From: Tsukamurella tyrosinosolvens | Lineage (GTDB): Bacteria > Actinomycetota > Actinomycetes > Mycobacteriales > Mycobacteriaceae | Direction of reading: 5' to 3' | Length of the DNA stretch: 64,000 nt | NCBI RefSeq assembly: GCF_900104775.1 | Contig: NZ_FNSA01000003.1 | Location: forward strand, 186,001 to 250,000 | Shown: piece after piece, positions 45,525-53,976 of the stretch | Layout of the letters: each line of letters begins with the position of its first letter | Position numbering within the stretch: position 1 is the stretch's first letter | The notes under the pieces: generated by a model | What the model saw: the letters and a program-made list of their open reading frames with translations, nothing else | Databases searched by the model: none | Told to the model about the DNA's origin: nothing | Made by a program: the position numbers and the translations under genes

Positions 45525-47207
45525 TCAGGACAATGCGGCGCGCGCCGCCTCCCGCGCGGCCTGCGGGTCCGGCGCGGCGACGGCGGCCTCGGCGGCCCAC
45601 CGGCACTGCTGCAGCGTCACGGAGCCGACCCGGGCGCCCACGGCCGCGGCGGCGCCGGCCGCACACGACAGCGAGGTCACCCCGAGCCCGACGAGCACGC
45701 AGGCGAGCAGCGGGTCGGCCGCGGCCTCGCCGCACACGCCCACGGGCTTGTCCGCGTCGATGCCCGCTCGGGCCGTCAGCTGGATCAGCCGCAGCACCGC
45801 GGGCTGCCACGGGTCGGTGAGCGCGGCGAGCTCGGTGCTCATCCGGTCCGCGGCCATGGCGTACTGCGTGAGGTCGTTGGTGCCCAGGGAGGCGAAGTCC
45901 ACCTCGGCCAGCACGGCGTCGGCGCACAGCGCGACGGCGGGGACCTCCACCATGACGCCCGCGGTCAGCCCGCGCGCGCGGCACTTCGCGGCGAAGTCCC
46001 GGGCCTCCGCGGCGGTGGCGATCATCGGCGCCATCACCCACGGCTGCGCGGTGGCACCCTCGGCCGCGGCGGCGATCGCGTCCAGCTGCCGGTCCAGCAG
46101 CCCGGGGTCGCCCTCCGCGATGCGGATGCCGCGCACCCCCAGCGCGGGGTTCTCCTCCTCGCCGTGATCGACGAACTTCAGCGGCTTGTCGGAGCCCGCG
46201 TCCAGCGTGCGGATCACGACCTTCTGCCCGGGGAAGGCGTCGATCACCTCGCGGTACAGCGCGGCCTGCTCCTCGACCGACGGCTCGTCGGCGCGGTCGA
46301 GGAAGGCGAGCTCGGTCCGGAACAGGCCCACGCCCTCGACCTGCCGCTCGGCGGCGCTGCGCGCCGTGGCCCCGTCCTGCACGTTCGCCAGGACCGCGAC
46401 GGCGGCCCCGTCCGACGTGTGCCCGGGCCCGCGCCACCGCGCGACCTCGGCGGCCTCCCGGGCCGACTCCGCGACGCGCATCCGGGCCTCGCTCTCCTCC
46501 GGGTCGACGGTGACGGTGCCCGCGCCGCCGTCGAGCAGCACGGGCGTGCCGGCGTCGACGGTGCCCGCGCCCGCGAGCCCGACGATGCAGGGGATGCCGA
46601 GCTGGCGGGCGATGATCGCGGTGTGGCTGGTCGGGCCGCCGAGCCGGGTGCCGATCCCCACGATGAGCGCGGGGTCGAGGCCGGCGGTGTCGGCCGGGGC
46701 GAGGTCGTCGGCCAGCAGGATCGACGGTGCGTCCGGCACCGGGACGCCGGGCTCCGGCCCGCCGAGCAGCTCGGCGACGACACGATCGCGTACGTCGCGC
46801 AGGTCGGTGACGCGCTCGGCCATGAGGCCGCCGAGCTTGGTGAACATGTCCGCGAACTGGTCGGTCGCGGCGGCCACGGCGTTGGCGGCGGGGGTGCCGG
46901 CCCGGATCAGCTTCTCCGTGGTGCCGATCCAGGCCTTGTCGGAGGCGAGGCCGGCGTTCGCGCCGAGGACCTCCGCCGCGGCGCCCTGTGCCTGCGCGGC
47001 GCGGGTCCGCAGCCGGTCGGCCACGGCCTGCGCCGCGGAGGAGAAGCGGGCGGCCTCGGCGTCGCGGTCGTCCTCGGGCAGGTCGACGGGCGGCGGCACC
47101 TCGGGGCGCGCGCCGGGCCACATGACGGGGGCGTAGGCGACCCCGGGCACCACGGGGGTGCCGGTGAGGGTGGCGAGGCCGGGCGCGGTCGACTGCTGCG
47201 AAGTCAT
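45525..47207 (-). CDS. ptsI: Phosphoenolpyruvate-protein phosphotransferase (PTS Enzyme I)
   Basis: A 560-residue Enzyme I that takes phosphate from PEP and passes it to HPr. The phosphohistidine motif GGPTSHTAIIARQLGIPC, the EGVGLFRTELAFLDR segment, VIRTLDAGSDKPLKF and the PEP-site VGVCGEAAADPLLACVLVGLG are present. A strong promoter (TTGACA, 16 bp, TAATCT) on the minus strand ends 7 nt before the ATG, so the mRNA is probably leaderless. It is divergent from fruR, which likely represses it through sites in the shared gap. Confidence 0.96.
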   Translation of the reverse strand: MTSQQSTAPGLATLTGTPVVPGVAYAPVMWPGARPEVPPPVDLPEDDRDAEAARFSSAAQAVADRLRTRAAQAQGAAAEVLGANAGLASDKAWIGTTEKLIRAGTPAANAVAAATDQFADMFTKLGGLMAERVTDLRDVRDRVVAELLGGPEPGVPVPDAPSILLADDLAPADTAGLDPALIVGIGTRLGGPTSHTAIIARQLGIPCIVGLAGAGTVDAGTPVLLDGGAGTVTVDPEESEARMRVAESAREAAEVARWRGPGHTSDGAAVAVLANVQDGATARSAAERQVEGVGLFRTELAFLDRADEPSVEEQAALYREVIDAFPGQKVVIRTLDAGSDKPLKFVDHGEEENPALGVRGIRIAEGDPGLLDRQLDAIAAAAEGATAQPWVMAPMIATAAEARDFAAKCRARGLTAGVMVEVPAVALCADAVLAEVDFASLGTNDLTQYAMAADRMSTELAALTDPWQPAVLRLIQLTARAGIDADKPVGVCGEAAADPLLACVLVGLGVTSLSCAAGAAAAVGARVGSVTLQQCRWAAEAAVAAPDPQAAREAARAALS

Positions 47208-47309
47208 GTGACACAGATTACGAAATCCTCTTGACTTGTCAACACAAACAGGCGTAAAAACAGAAAAATCAAATCCATAACCACAGAAACCCACGAACTC
47301 GGAGGGGTC
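47208..47309. promoter_or_regulatory. Divergent ptsI/fruR control region
   Basis: The 102-bp AT-rich gap contains the ptsI promoter (minus strand TTGACA at 47242-47237, TAATCT at 47220-47215). TTGAC/GTCAA half-sites at 47231-47242 and TGTTTG/TGTTTT-like repeats on the minus strand resemble operators of DeoR-type sugar regulators such as SugR. Binding by the adjacent FruR is inference. Confidence 0.65.
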
Positions 47310-48083
47310 ATGTACGCGGAGGAACGACAGCGCGCGATCAGTGAACTGGTCGGTGGGCGCGGCCGCGCGTCGGTCATGGAGCTGGCCGAACGGTTCGACG
47401 TCACCCCGGAGACGGTGCGCCGCGACCTCGACGCCCTCGAGCGCCTCGGCGGCGTCCGCCGCGTGCACGGCGGCGTCGTCGCCGCGGGCGTCCTCGCCGG
47501 CGCCGAATCGGGCCTGGGGGAGCGCGAGGGCACCAACGCCGAGGCCAAGCGCGCGATCGGCGCCGCCGCCCGCCGCTTCCTGCCGCCGGCGGGCGGCTCC
47601 GTCCTCTTCGACGCGGGCACCTCCACCATCGCCGCCGCCCGCGAGGTCCCGGGGAACCTGCACATCACCGCGATCACCAACTCCGTGCCCGTGGCGGCCA
47701 CCCTGTCCACCCGCGAGGCCGTCGAGCTGCGGCTCCTCGGCGGCCGCGTCCGCGGGCTCACGCAGGCGGCGGTCGGCGCCGGCACCGTCGCCGAGATCGC
47801 GGGACTGCGGACCGATGTCGCCATCCTCGGCGCCAACGGGCTCAGTGCTGAGCGGGGCCTCTCCACGCCCGACGCCGACGAGGCCGCGGTGAAGACCGCG
47901 ATGGTCCGCGCCGCCGACTTCGTGGTCCTCGTCGCCGACTCGTCCAAGTTCGCGCGGGAGAGCCTCGTCGCCTTCGCCGCACTGGACGCGATCGACGTGC
48001 TGGTCACCGATGCCGCACCCACCGGCCCGCTCGCGGCGGCGCTCGCCGACCACGGCGTGAACGTCGAGGTCGCCACCCGATGA
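47310..48083 (+). CDS. fruR: DeoR family regulator of the fructose PTS
   Basis: A 257-residue DeoR-type repressor. The N-terminal winged helix YAEERQRAISELVGGRGRASVMELAERFDVTPETVRRDLDALERLG is canonical, and the C-terminal sugar-phosphate sensor has FDAGTSTIAA, NSVPVAATLS and GANGLSAERGLSTPDADEAAVK. Its likely effector is fructose 1-phosphate or fructose 1,6-bisphosphate. GGAGG precedes the ATG. The stop overlaps fruK as ATGA, so it is cotranscribed with fruKA. Confidence 0.9.
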   Translation: MYAEERQRAISELVGGRGRASVMELAERFDVTPETVRRDLDALERLGGVRRVHGGVVAAGVLAGAESGLGEREGTNAEAKRAIGAAARRFLPPAGGSVLFDAGTSTIAAAREVPGNLHITAITNSVPVAATLSTREAVELRLLGGRVRGLTQAAVGAGTVAEIAGLRTDVAILGANGLSAERGLSTPDADEAAVKTAMVRAADFVVLVADSSKFARESLVAFAALDAIDVLVTDAAPTGPLAAALADHGVNVEVATR

Positions 48084-49039
48084 TCGTGACCGTCACCGCC
48101 AACCCCAGCCTCGACCGGCTCGTCGTCCTCGGCGGGCCGCTGCAGCGAGGCGCCGTGCACCGCGCCGCGGGCGCCGCCGCCGATCCCGGGGGCAAGGGCG
48201 TCAACGTCTCCCGCGTGGTGCACGCCGCGGGGGAGGGCACCGTCGCCCTGCTCCCCGCCGATCAGGGGGATCCGCTGCTCGTCGGGCTCTCGCGCCTCGG
48301 CGTCCCGGCGATCCCGGTCGCCGTCGGCCACGAGGTGCGCAGCAACATCACCGTCACGGAACCCGACGGCACCACCACCAAGCTCAACGCGCCCGGGGCG
48401 CCGCTCGCGCCGGAGGCGGTGCGGGCGCTCGAGGACGCGATCGTCACCTCCGCCGACGGTGCCGCCTGGCTCGCCCTGTGCGGCTCGCTGCCGCCCGGTC
48501 TTCCGGACGACTGGTACGCCCGTCTCGCCGAGCGCCTCAGCGGGCAGCCGGACGGCCCGCGCATCGCCGTCGACACCTCCGGCGCGGCGCTCGCGGCGTC
48601 CGCGGTGCGCGGCGTCGCGCTGCTCAAGCCCAACGCCGAGGAGCTGGCCGAGCTCGTGGGCCGCGGCGCCGAGGCCGGCGCCGAGTTCGAGAACCGCGCG
48701 GCGGCGGGCGATCTCGCGCCCGTCCGGGACGCGGCGGGCGAACTGCAGCGCCGCACCGGCGGTGCCGTGCTCGCGACGCTCGGCGCGGCGGGCGCGCTCC
48801 TCGTCACCGCCGAGGGCGCCTGGGCCGCGACACCGCCCCCGATCACGGTGCGCAGCACCGTCGGCGCCGGCGACAGCTCCCTCGCCGGCTACCTCATCGC
48901 CCACGCGCGCGGCGCCACGCCGCCGCGGCGTCTTTCCCTCGCGGTCGCGTACGGCGCCGCGGCCGCAGCACTGCCGGGCACCCAGGCGCCCCGACCGGAG
49001 GAACTCGCCGTCGCCGACGTGCGGGTCATCGCTCTGTAG
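48080..49039 (+). CDS. fruK: 1-phosphofructokinase
   Basis: A 319-residue PfkB-family kinase that phosphorylates fructose 1-phosphate to fructose 1,6-bisphosphate. The opening MIVTVTANPSLDRLV, the DPGGKGVNVSRVV sugar site, LKPNAEELAELVG and the ATP/anion-hole signature STVGAGDSSLAGYLI are all present. The start overlaps fruR by 4 bp and fruA follows after 38 bp. Confidence 0.95.
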   Translation: MIVTVTANPSLDRLVVLGGPLQRGAVHRAAGAAADPGGKGVNVSRVVHAAGEGTVALLPADQGDPLLVGLSRLGVPAIPVAVGHEVRSNITVTEPDGTTTKLNAPGAPLAPEAVRALEDAIVTSADGAAWLALCGSLPPGLPDDWYARLAERLSGQPDGPRIAVDTSGAALAASAVRGVALLKPNAEELAELVGRGAEAGAEFENRAAAGDLAPVRDAAGELQRRTGGAVLATLGAAGALLVTAEGAWAATPPPITVRSTVGAGDSSLAGYLIAHARGATPPRRLSLAVAYGAAAAALPGTQAPRPEELAVADVRVIAL

Positions 49040-49077
49040 CTCCCGACGATCCATCAGCAGAACCGGAGAACACCCCC

Positions 49078-51144
49078 ATGACCGAATCGATCATCGCGCC
49101 CGAGCTGGTCGCGCTCGACGTCTCGGCCGGCACCGACAAGTCCGAGGTGATCGCCTACCTCGCCGGCCGCATCACCGACGCCGGCCGTTCCTCCTCCGTC
49201 GACGGGCTCGTCGAGGCGGCGCTCGCCCGCGAGGCCCAGTCGGCCACCGGCCTCCCGGGCGGCATCGCGATCCCGCACTGCCGCGCCGCGGCCGTCACCG
49301 CCGCGAGCCTCGGCTTCGCGCGACTCGACCCGAAGGTCGACTTCGGCGCCCCCGACGGCGGTGCGGACCTCGTCTTCCTCATCGCCGCACCGGAATCCGG
49401 CGGCTCGCAGCACATGAAGCTGCTCAGCGCGCTGGCCCGTGCGCTGGTGCGACCCGAGTTCACCGCCGCGCTCCGCGCCGCCGCCACGCCGGAGGAGGTG
49501 GTCGCCCTCGTCGAGGAGGTCATCGCCCCGAAGCCGGCGGAACCCAAGCCCGCCGCTCCCGCCGCCGCTCCCGCCGCCGCTGCGGCTGCCGCCCCGGCCC
49601 CGGCCGCGGAGCCGGCACCGTCGGGCAAGCCCTCGCTGGTGGCGATCACGGCGTGCCCCACGGGGATCGCGCACACCTACATGGCCGCCGATGCCCTGAA
49701 GCTGGCCGCCGAGCGCGCGGGCGTCGAGCTGACCGTCGAGACGCAGGGCTCCTCCGGCTCCACGCCGCTGTCGGCGCAGACCATCGCCGACGCGGGCGCC
49801 GTCCTCTTCGCCACCGACGTGGGCGTCAAGGGCCGCGAGCGCTTCGCCGGCAAGCCCGTGATCACGTCGGGCGTCAAGCGCGGCATCAACGAGCCGGACG
49901 CGATGATCGCCGAGGCCGTCGCGGCGGCGAGCGACCCGCACGCCGCCACCGTCGACGGGGACGCCGCCGCGAGCGCCGAATCCGCACCCGCACAGCAGGG
50001 GCTGGGCGGTCAGCTCAAGCGCGCGCTGCTCACCGGCGTCAGCTACATGATCCCGTTCGTCGCGGCGGGCGGCCTGCTCATCGCGCTCGGTTTCCTTTTG
50101 GGCGGGTACGAGATCGGGAACAGCACGGTGTCCGAGGGCACGTCCGACGGTGCCTACTTCGCGCTGCACAACTCGCTCTGGAACCTGCCTCCGGGCGGGC
50201 TACTGCAGTACCTCGGCTCGGTCAGCTTCGCGACGGGCCAGGCGGCGATGAGCCTCATGGTCGCGGTGCTCGCGGGCTACATCGCCTACGCCATCGCCGA
50301 CCGGCCCGGGCTTGCACCGGGATTCGTCGCCGGCGTGCTCGCGGTGACGGTCAACGCCGGCTTCATCGGCGGCGTCGTCGGCGGCCTGCTCGCGGGCGTC
50401 GTCGCGCTGTGGATCGGCAAGCTGCAGCTGCCGCAGTGGGCCCGCGGCCTCATGCCGGTGGTGATCATCCCGCTGTTCGCCACGCTCATCACGGGTGGCC
50501 TGATGTACATGGTCCTCGCCGGGCCGCTGCGCTGGGTGAACGAGTCGATGACCGACGCCCTCAACGGGATGAGCGGCAGCAGCAAGATCGCGCTCGGCGT
50601 GGTCCTCGGCCTCATGATGTGCTTCGACCTGGGCGGGCCGGTGAACAAGGCCGCGTACGCCTTCGGCGTCGCCGGGATCGGGCTCAGCACCGCCGGCGTG
50701 CCGCAGTGGGAGATGATGGCCGCCGTCATGGCCGCGGGCATGGTGCCGCCCCTGGCGCTCGCCCTCGCCTCCACCGTCCTGCGCCCGGGCCTGTTCACCG
50801 AACCCGAGCGGGAGAACGGCAAGGCGGCCTGGTTCCTCGGTGCGTCGTTCATCTCCGAGGGCGCCATCCCGTTCGCCGCGGCCGACCCGCTGCGGGTGAT
50901 CCCGTCGATGATGCTCGGCGGCGCCGTCACGGGCGGCCTGTCCATGGCGCTCGGTGCTCAGTTGCGCGCCCCGCACGGCGGCGTCTTCGTGCTGTTCGCC
51001 ATGAACGGCACCTGGTGGAAGTTCCTCATCGCCCTCGCCGCCGGCGTCGTGGTGAGCGCGGTGGCGGTCGTCGCGGCCAAGTCCGTCGGCCGCCAGGACG
51101 CTTCCGCCGCCGAATCCGCCCAGCCCGCGGCCGTCGCCGCGTAA
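49078..51144 (+). CDS. fruA: Fructose PTS transporter subunit IIABC
   Basis: A 688-residue fused permease. EIIA (residues 1-150) carries the phosphohistidine in GGIAIPHCRA. An Ala/Pro-rich linker leads to EIIB (about 185-290) with the phosphocysteine in ITACPTGIAHTYMAA. EIIC (about 320-670) has the transmembrane helices with LLTGVSYMIPFVAAGGLLIALGF, FDLGGPVNKAAY and FISEGAIPFAAADP. It imports fructose as fructose 1-phosphate. The A-B-C order in one chain is common in actinobacteria. AACCGGAG precedes the ATG. Confidence 0.96.
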   Translation: MTESIIAPELVALDVSAGTDKSEVIAYLAGRITDAGRSSSVDGLVEAALAREAQSATGLPGGIAIPHCRAAAVTAASLGFARLDPKVDFGAPDGGADLVFLIAAPESGGSQHMKLLSALARALVRPEFTAALRAAATPEEVVALVEEVIAPKPAEPKPAAPAAAPAAAAAAAPAPAAEPAPSGKPSLVAITACPTGIAHTYMAADALKLAAERAGVELTVETQGSSGSTPLSAQTIADAGAVLFATDVGVKGRERFAGKPVITSGVKRGINEPDAMIAEAVAAASDPHAATVDGDAAASAESAPAQQGLGGQLKRALLTGVSYMIPFVAAGGLLIALGFLLGGYEIGNSTVSEGTSDGAYFALHNSLWNLPPGGLLQYLGSVSFATGQAAMSLMVAVLAGYIAYAIADRPGLAPGFVAGVLAVTVNAGFIGGVVGGLLAGVVALWIGKLQLPQWARGLMPVVIIPLFATLITGGLMYMVLAGPLRWVNESMTDALNGMSGSSKIALGVVLGLMMCFDLGGPVNKAAYAFGVAGIGLSTAGVPQWEMMAAVMAAGMVPPLALALASTVLRPGLFTEPERENGKAAWFLGASFISEGAIPFAAADPLRVIPSMMLGGAVTGGLSMALGAQLRAPHGGVFVLFAMNGTWWKFLIALAAGVVVSAVAVVAAKSVGRQDASAAESAQPAAVAA

Positions 51145-51211
51145 TACTGGTCCTGACCACTCGCGCGGCCGACCGGCGGCGCGCAGACGAACACACCCCA
51201 CGAGGAGAGAC

Positions 51212-51469
51212 ATGCCCAGCACCACCGTCGCCGTCGGATCGGCCGTCGGCCTGCACGCCCGCCCCGCCGCCGTGATCGCGAACGCCGTCAACGAGTCGGG
51301 TCACGAGGTCACTCTGTCCGTCGCCGGCGGCGAGCCCGTGGACGCCGGCTCGGCGCTGATGATCATGACCCTCGGCGCCGAGCAGGGCGTGGAGGTCACC
51401 GTCGAATCCGCCGATCAGGGCACCGTCGACGCGATCGCGGCCCTCGTCGCGCAAGACCTTGATGCCTGA
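51212..51469 (+). CDS. ptsH: Phosphocarrier protein HPr
   Basis: An 85-residue HPr with the phosphohistidine in GLHARPAAVIANAV (about His15) and a serine in DAGSALMIMTLGAEQG at the usual regulatory position. It shuttles phosphate from Enzyme I to FruA. GAGGAGAG precedes the ATG. It lies 67 bp after fruA and ends the operon before a strong terminator. Confidence 0.96.
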   Translation: MPSTTVAVGSAVGLHARPAAVIANAVNESGHEVTLSVAGGEPVDAGSALMIMTLGAEQGVEVTVESADQGTVDAIAALVAQDLDA

Positions 51470-51502
51470 GCAGCTCGACGCCTGAGAGGTACCAGGCGCA
51501 CG

Positions 51503-51537
51503 AAGGAGGGCGGCCGGAATCCCCGGCCGCCCTCCTT
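51503..51537. terminator. Bidirectional terminator after ptsH
   Basis: A perfect 15-bp stem AAGGAGGGCGGCCGG / CCGGCCGCCCTCCTT with a 5-nt loop, followed by TTG. It lies between ptsH and the convergent membrane protein gene. Confidence 0.92.
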
Positions 51538-51549
51538 TTGTGTTCCGGT

Positions 51550-52167
51550 CTAGGTGACCGGCGCGATGCAGTAGCTCACGCGCTGCGGCGCGGCGTAGTT
51601 CAGCGCCGACGAGCCGCGGCAGGTCAGCGGGGCGCCCGCCGCGCGCTGGATCACCCGGATCACGTTCGACGGTGCGCTGCCCGTCGCGGACGGGCAATCG
51701 ACCGGGCGGATGTCCGTGGTCGCCGCCGTATCGGGCTTGACCTGGTAGCAGTTGCCCAGCGTGAGCTTGGGAACGACGCACAGGACCGAGCCCGCGGACT
51801 CGACGCGGGCGTAGCTCGGCTGGCTGCACGCGGTCTTGGCGGCGGCCTTCTCGGCGACGGCGAAGCTGAAGCCGTCGCCGTCGCACCCGGTGCGGGTGGC
51901 GTTGCCGCCCGAGACGGTGACGCAGTCGCCGACCTCGACGGAGCTCACCGGCGCGACCTCGGGACTCGACGGCTTGACGCCGAGGAGCAGCACCGCGGCG
52001 CCCATCACGAGCGCGGCGATGAGGCCGGAGTAGATCACGGAGCTGACCACCTTCCACGTGGTGGTCGGCCGCACCTCGTCGAGCCGCCGGCCCACCGGGG
52101 TCGCCTCGAGGCGACGCCGGAGCGCGGCGAGACGCGGCTGCGCGGGGTGGAGGAAGGACGTCGACAT
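51550..52167 (-). CDS. Single-pass membrane protein with secreted Cys-rich domain (LppU-like)
   Basis: A 205-residue protein: a basic N-terminal cytoplasmic part (residues 1-40), one transmembrane helix (about 42-64, VVSSVIYSGLIAALVMGAAVLLLGV), and an extracytoplasmic domain with cysteines in VGDCVTV, TGCDGDG, TACSQP, VLCVV, GNCYQV, VDCPS, LTCRG and SYCIA, suggesting several disulfides. The VGDCV...C pattern recalls actinobacterial LppU/septum-associated proteins of unknown function. Its start codon touches an 8-bp inverted repeat that also covers a TAAGAT box, so transcription is probably regulated. Confidence 0.75.
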   Translation of the reverse strand: MSTSFLHPAQPRLAALRRRLEATPVGRRLDEVRPTTTWKVVSSVIYSGLIAALVMGAAVLLLGVKPSSPEVAPVSSVEVGDCVTVSGGNATRTGCDGDGFSFAVAEKAAAKTACSQPSYARVESAGSVLCVVPKLTLGNCYQVKPDTAATTDIRPVDCPSATGSAPSNVIRVIQRAAGAPLTCRGSSALNYAAPQRVSYCIAPVT

Positions 52168-52190
52168 AGTCTCAATCTTAACTTGAGACT
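52168..52190. promoter_or_regulatory. Inverted-repeat operator at the start of the LppU-like gene
   Basis: AGTCTCAA and TTGAGACT, perfect 8-bp arms 7 bp apart, directly precede the ATG (52167) and flank a minus-strand TAAGAT -10-like box (52180-52175). A third half-site AGTCTCA lies at 52205-52211. A repressor bound here would block RNA polymerase; its identity is unknown. Confidence 0.7.
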
Positions 52191-52277
52191 CACTAGGTAA
52201 CACAAGTCTCAGTTTTCACAGATCGAATCGGCGCGGCTGGGCCACGGCGCCGACGCGGGCTCATTAGGCTTTGCGAC

Positions 52278-53198
52278 ATGTCATTCGACGACGCGCCCGT
52301 CATCGCCGTGGGGCCGAAGCCCGATCCCGATTTCGACGCCGCGATCACCGCGGGCGGCGGCGAACCCGGCCCGCTGGCCCGGGCCGACGGCCTGGTCTGG
52401 ACCGATTCCCGCGCGACCCTGCCCGCGCTGCCCCCGAGCGTGCGCTGGGTGCAGCTGCCCTTCGCCGGCGTCGAGGGCTTCCTCGACAGCGGCGTCATCG
52501 CGGACAACCCGAAGGTCGTCTTCACCTCCGCCGCCGGCGCCTACTCCGGCACCGTCGCCGAACAGGCCATCGCGCTGCTCCTCGCCGGCGTGCGCGGCCT
52601 CTGGCGGCGCGAGACCTCCTGGGACGCCGCGGGCGCCGCCGCCCGCACGGGCCGCCTCGGCGGCACGACGGTGGCGATCGTCGGCGCGGGCGGCATCGGC
52701 CGCGACCTCATCCCCGCGCTGCGCGGCCTCGGCGTCAAGGTGGTCGCCGTGAACCGCTCGGGCACCGACGTCTCCGACGCCGTCGTGGTGACCGCCGACC
52801 GCCTCGACGAGGTGTGGCCCGCCGTCGACCACGTGATCCTGGCGGCCCCGTCGACCGCGGAGACCCGCGCCCTGGTGAACGCGAAGGTCCTCGCGCAGCT
52901 CAAGCCGCACTCCTGGATCATCAACGTCGCGCGCGGCTCGCTCATCGACACGGACGCGCTGGTCGCGGCGCTGAAGAAGGGGACGATCGGCGGTGTCGGC
53001 CTCGACGTGACCGACCCCGAGCCGCTGCCCGACGGCCACCCGCTGTGGTCGATTCCCAACGCGATCATCACCCCGCACGTCGCGAACCCACCGCAGCACC
53101 TGCGCCCCGCGCTGCTCGCCCGCGTCGAGGTCAACGTCCGCCGCTTCGCCAACGACATGGAGCCGCTCGCCGTCATCGACGCCGACCGGGGCTACTGA
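52278..53198 (+). CDS. D-isomer-specific 2-hydroxyacid dehydrogenase
   Basis: A 306-residue NAD(P)-dependent dehydrogenase. The Rossmann motif VAIVGAGGIGRDLI and the catalytic Arg (INVARGSLIDTDAL), Glu (DVTDPEPLP) and His (IITPHVANPPQH) are intact. The family reduces 2-keto acids; the substrate is not assignable. A TAGGCT box (52265-52270) 7 nt before the ATG suggests a leaderless mRNA. The stop overlaps the MarR gene by one base. Confidence 0.9.
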   Translation: MSFDDAPVIAVGPKPDPDFDAAITAGGGEPGPLARADGLVWTDSRATLPALPPSVRWVQLPFAGVEGFLDSGVIADNPKVVFTSAAGAYSGTVAEQAIALLLAGVRGLWRRETSWDAAGAAARTGRLGGTTVAIVGAGGIGRDLIPALRGLGVKVVAVNRSGTDVSDAVVVTADRLDEVWPAVDHVILAAPSTAETRALVNAKVLAQLKPHSWIINVARGSLIDTDALVAALKKGTIGGVGLDVTDPEPLPDGHPLWSIPNAIITPHVANPPQHLRPALLARVEVNVRRFANDMEPLAVIDADRGY

Positions 53199-53662
53199 TG
53201 TCCGACGGCCCGGCGGCGCCCCACGACGAGGTCGACCTCATCGTCCGGGGCATCGTCGGGCTGGCCAAGCGGATCCGCAGCGACGCGCGGTTCGTGGGCG
53301 CGGAGGTCTCCTACGTCGACTTCACGCTGCTGTTCGTCCTGCACGAGTCCCCGGGCATCCGCGCCGTCGACCTCGCGGAGGCCGTCTCCATCGACAAGTC
53401 CACCGCCAGCCGGCAGCTCGCGGGTCTGGAACGACGGGGCCTCATCACCCGCGACGTGGACCCGGGCAACCCCCGCTCCCGGCAGCTGCGGCTGACCGAG
53501 AAGGCCGAGCGCGTGCTGGCCGAGACGGACCGCGAATGGCGCCGCCGGATCGAGGCCCGGACGGCCGATTGGTCGCCCGAGGAACTGCGCACGTTCGCCA
53601 CGCTGATCGACCGCTACATGAGCGTCGATCTGCCCGGCGAGGAGCGCCCGGCAGGCCTCTGA
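53198..53662 (+). CDS. MarR family transcriptional regulator
   Basis: A 154-residue MarR repressor. The winged helix AVDLAEAVSIDKSTASRQLAGLERRGLITRDVDPGNPRSRQLRLTE is canonical. It overlaps the dehydrogenase stop (TGATG), so the pair is cotranscribed. The ligand and targets are unknown; the inverted repeat at 52168-52190 is one possible target. Confidence 0.9.
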   Translation: MSDGPAAPHDEVDLIVRGIVGLAKRIRSDARFVGAEVSYVDFTLLFVLHESPGIRAVDLAEAVSIDKSTASRQLAGLERRGLITRDVDPGNPRSRQLRLTEKAERVLAETDREWRRRIEARTADWSPEELRTFATLIDRYMSVDLPGEERPAGL

Positions 53663-53976
53663 TCTCGGGCGGAATCCCGTGGAGTGATGCGGCTCACGAG
53701 GCTACCGAGCGGTAAGTTATGCCGTGCTATGGTCAGCCCACTGTTCTGTGCATCAGGCGACCAGCGTGCCCTCGCGATGCCCGGCGACCCCGGGCCTTCC
53801 GCGTAAATTCGCCTCCGTTCACACCGCGGCGGGGTCGTACACGCATGGAGTCTCCTCGGTGCCGGAACTTCCGGGCGTGCACCCGCGCGGCCCGGTAGGG
53901 ACGACAGGAACGAATCAATGAACGTCGGTGGACCGACCATGACCCCGTCCGCGGGTCGGCAGTGGGAGTGCTGCGC
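53663..53976. other. 314-bp intergenic region upstream of pntA
   Basis: No convincing gene is seen. A possible extended -10 (TGCTATGGT, about 53721-53730) may start the pntAB transcript. The rest of the leader has no recognised riboswitch or repeat. Confidence 0.5.

Noticed and set aside
53724-53921. 65-codon open frame upstream of pntA
   Set aside because: Atypical composition, no ribosome site and no recognisable family; treated as leader sequence.
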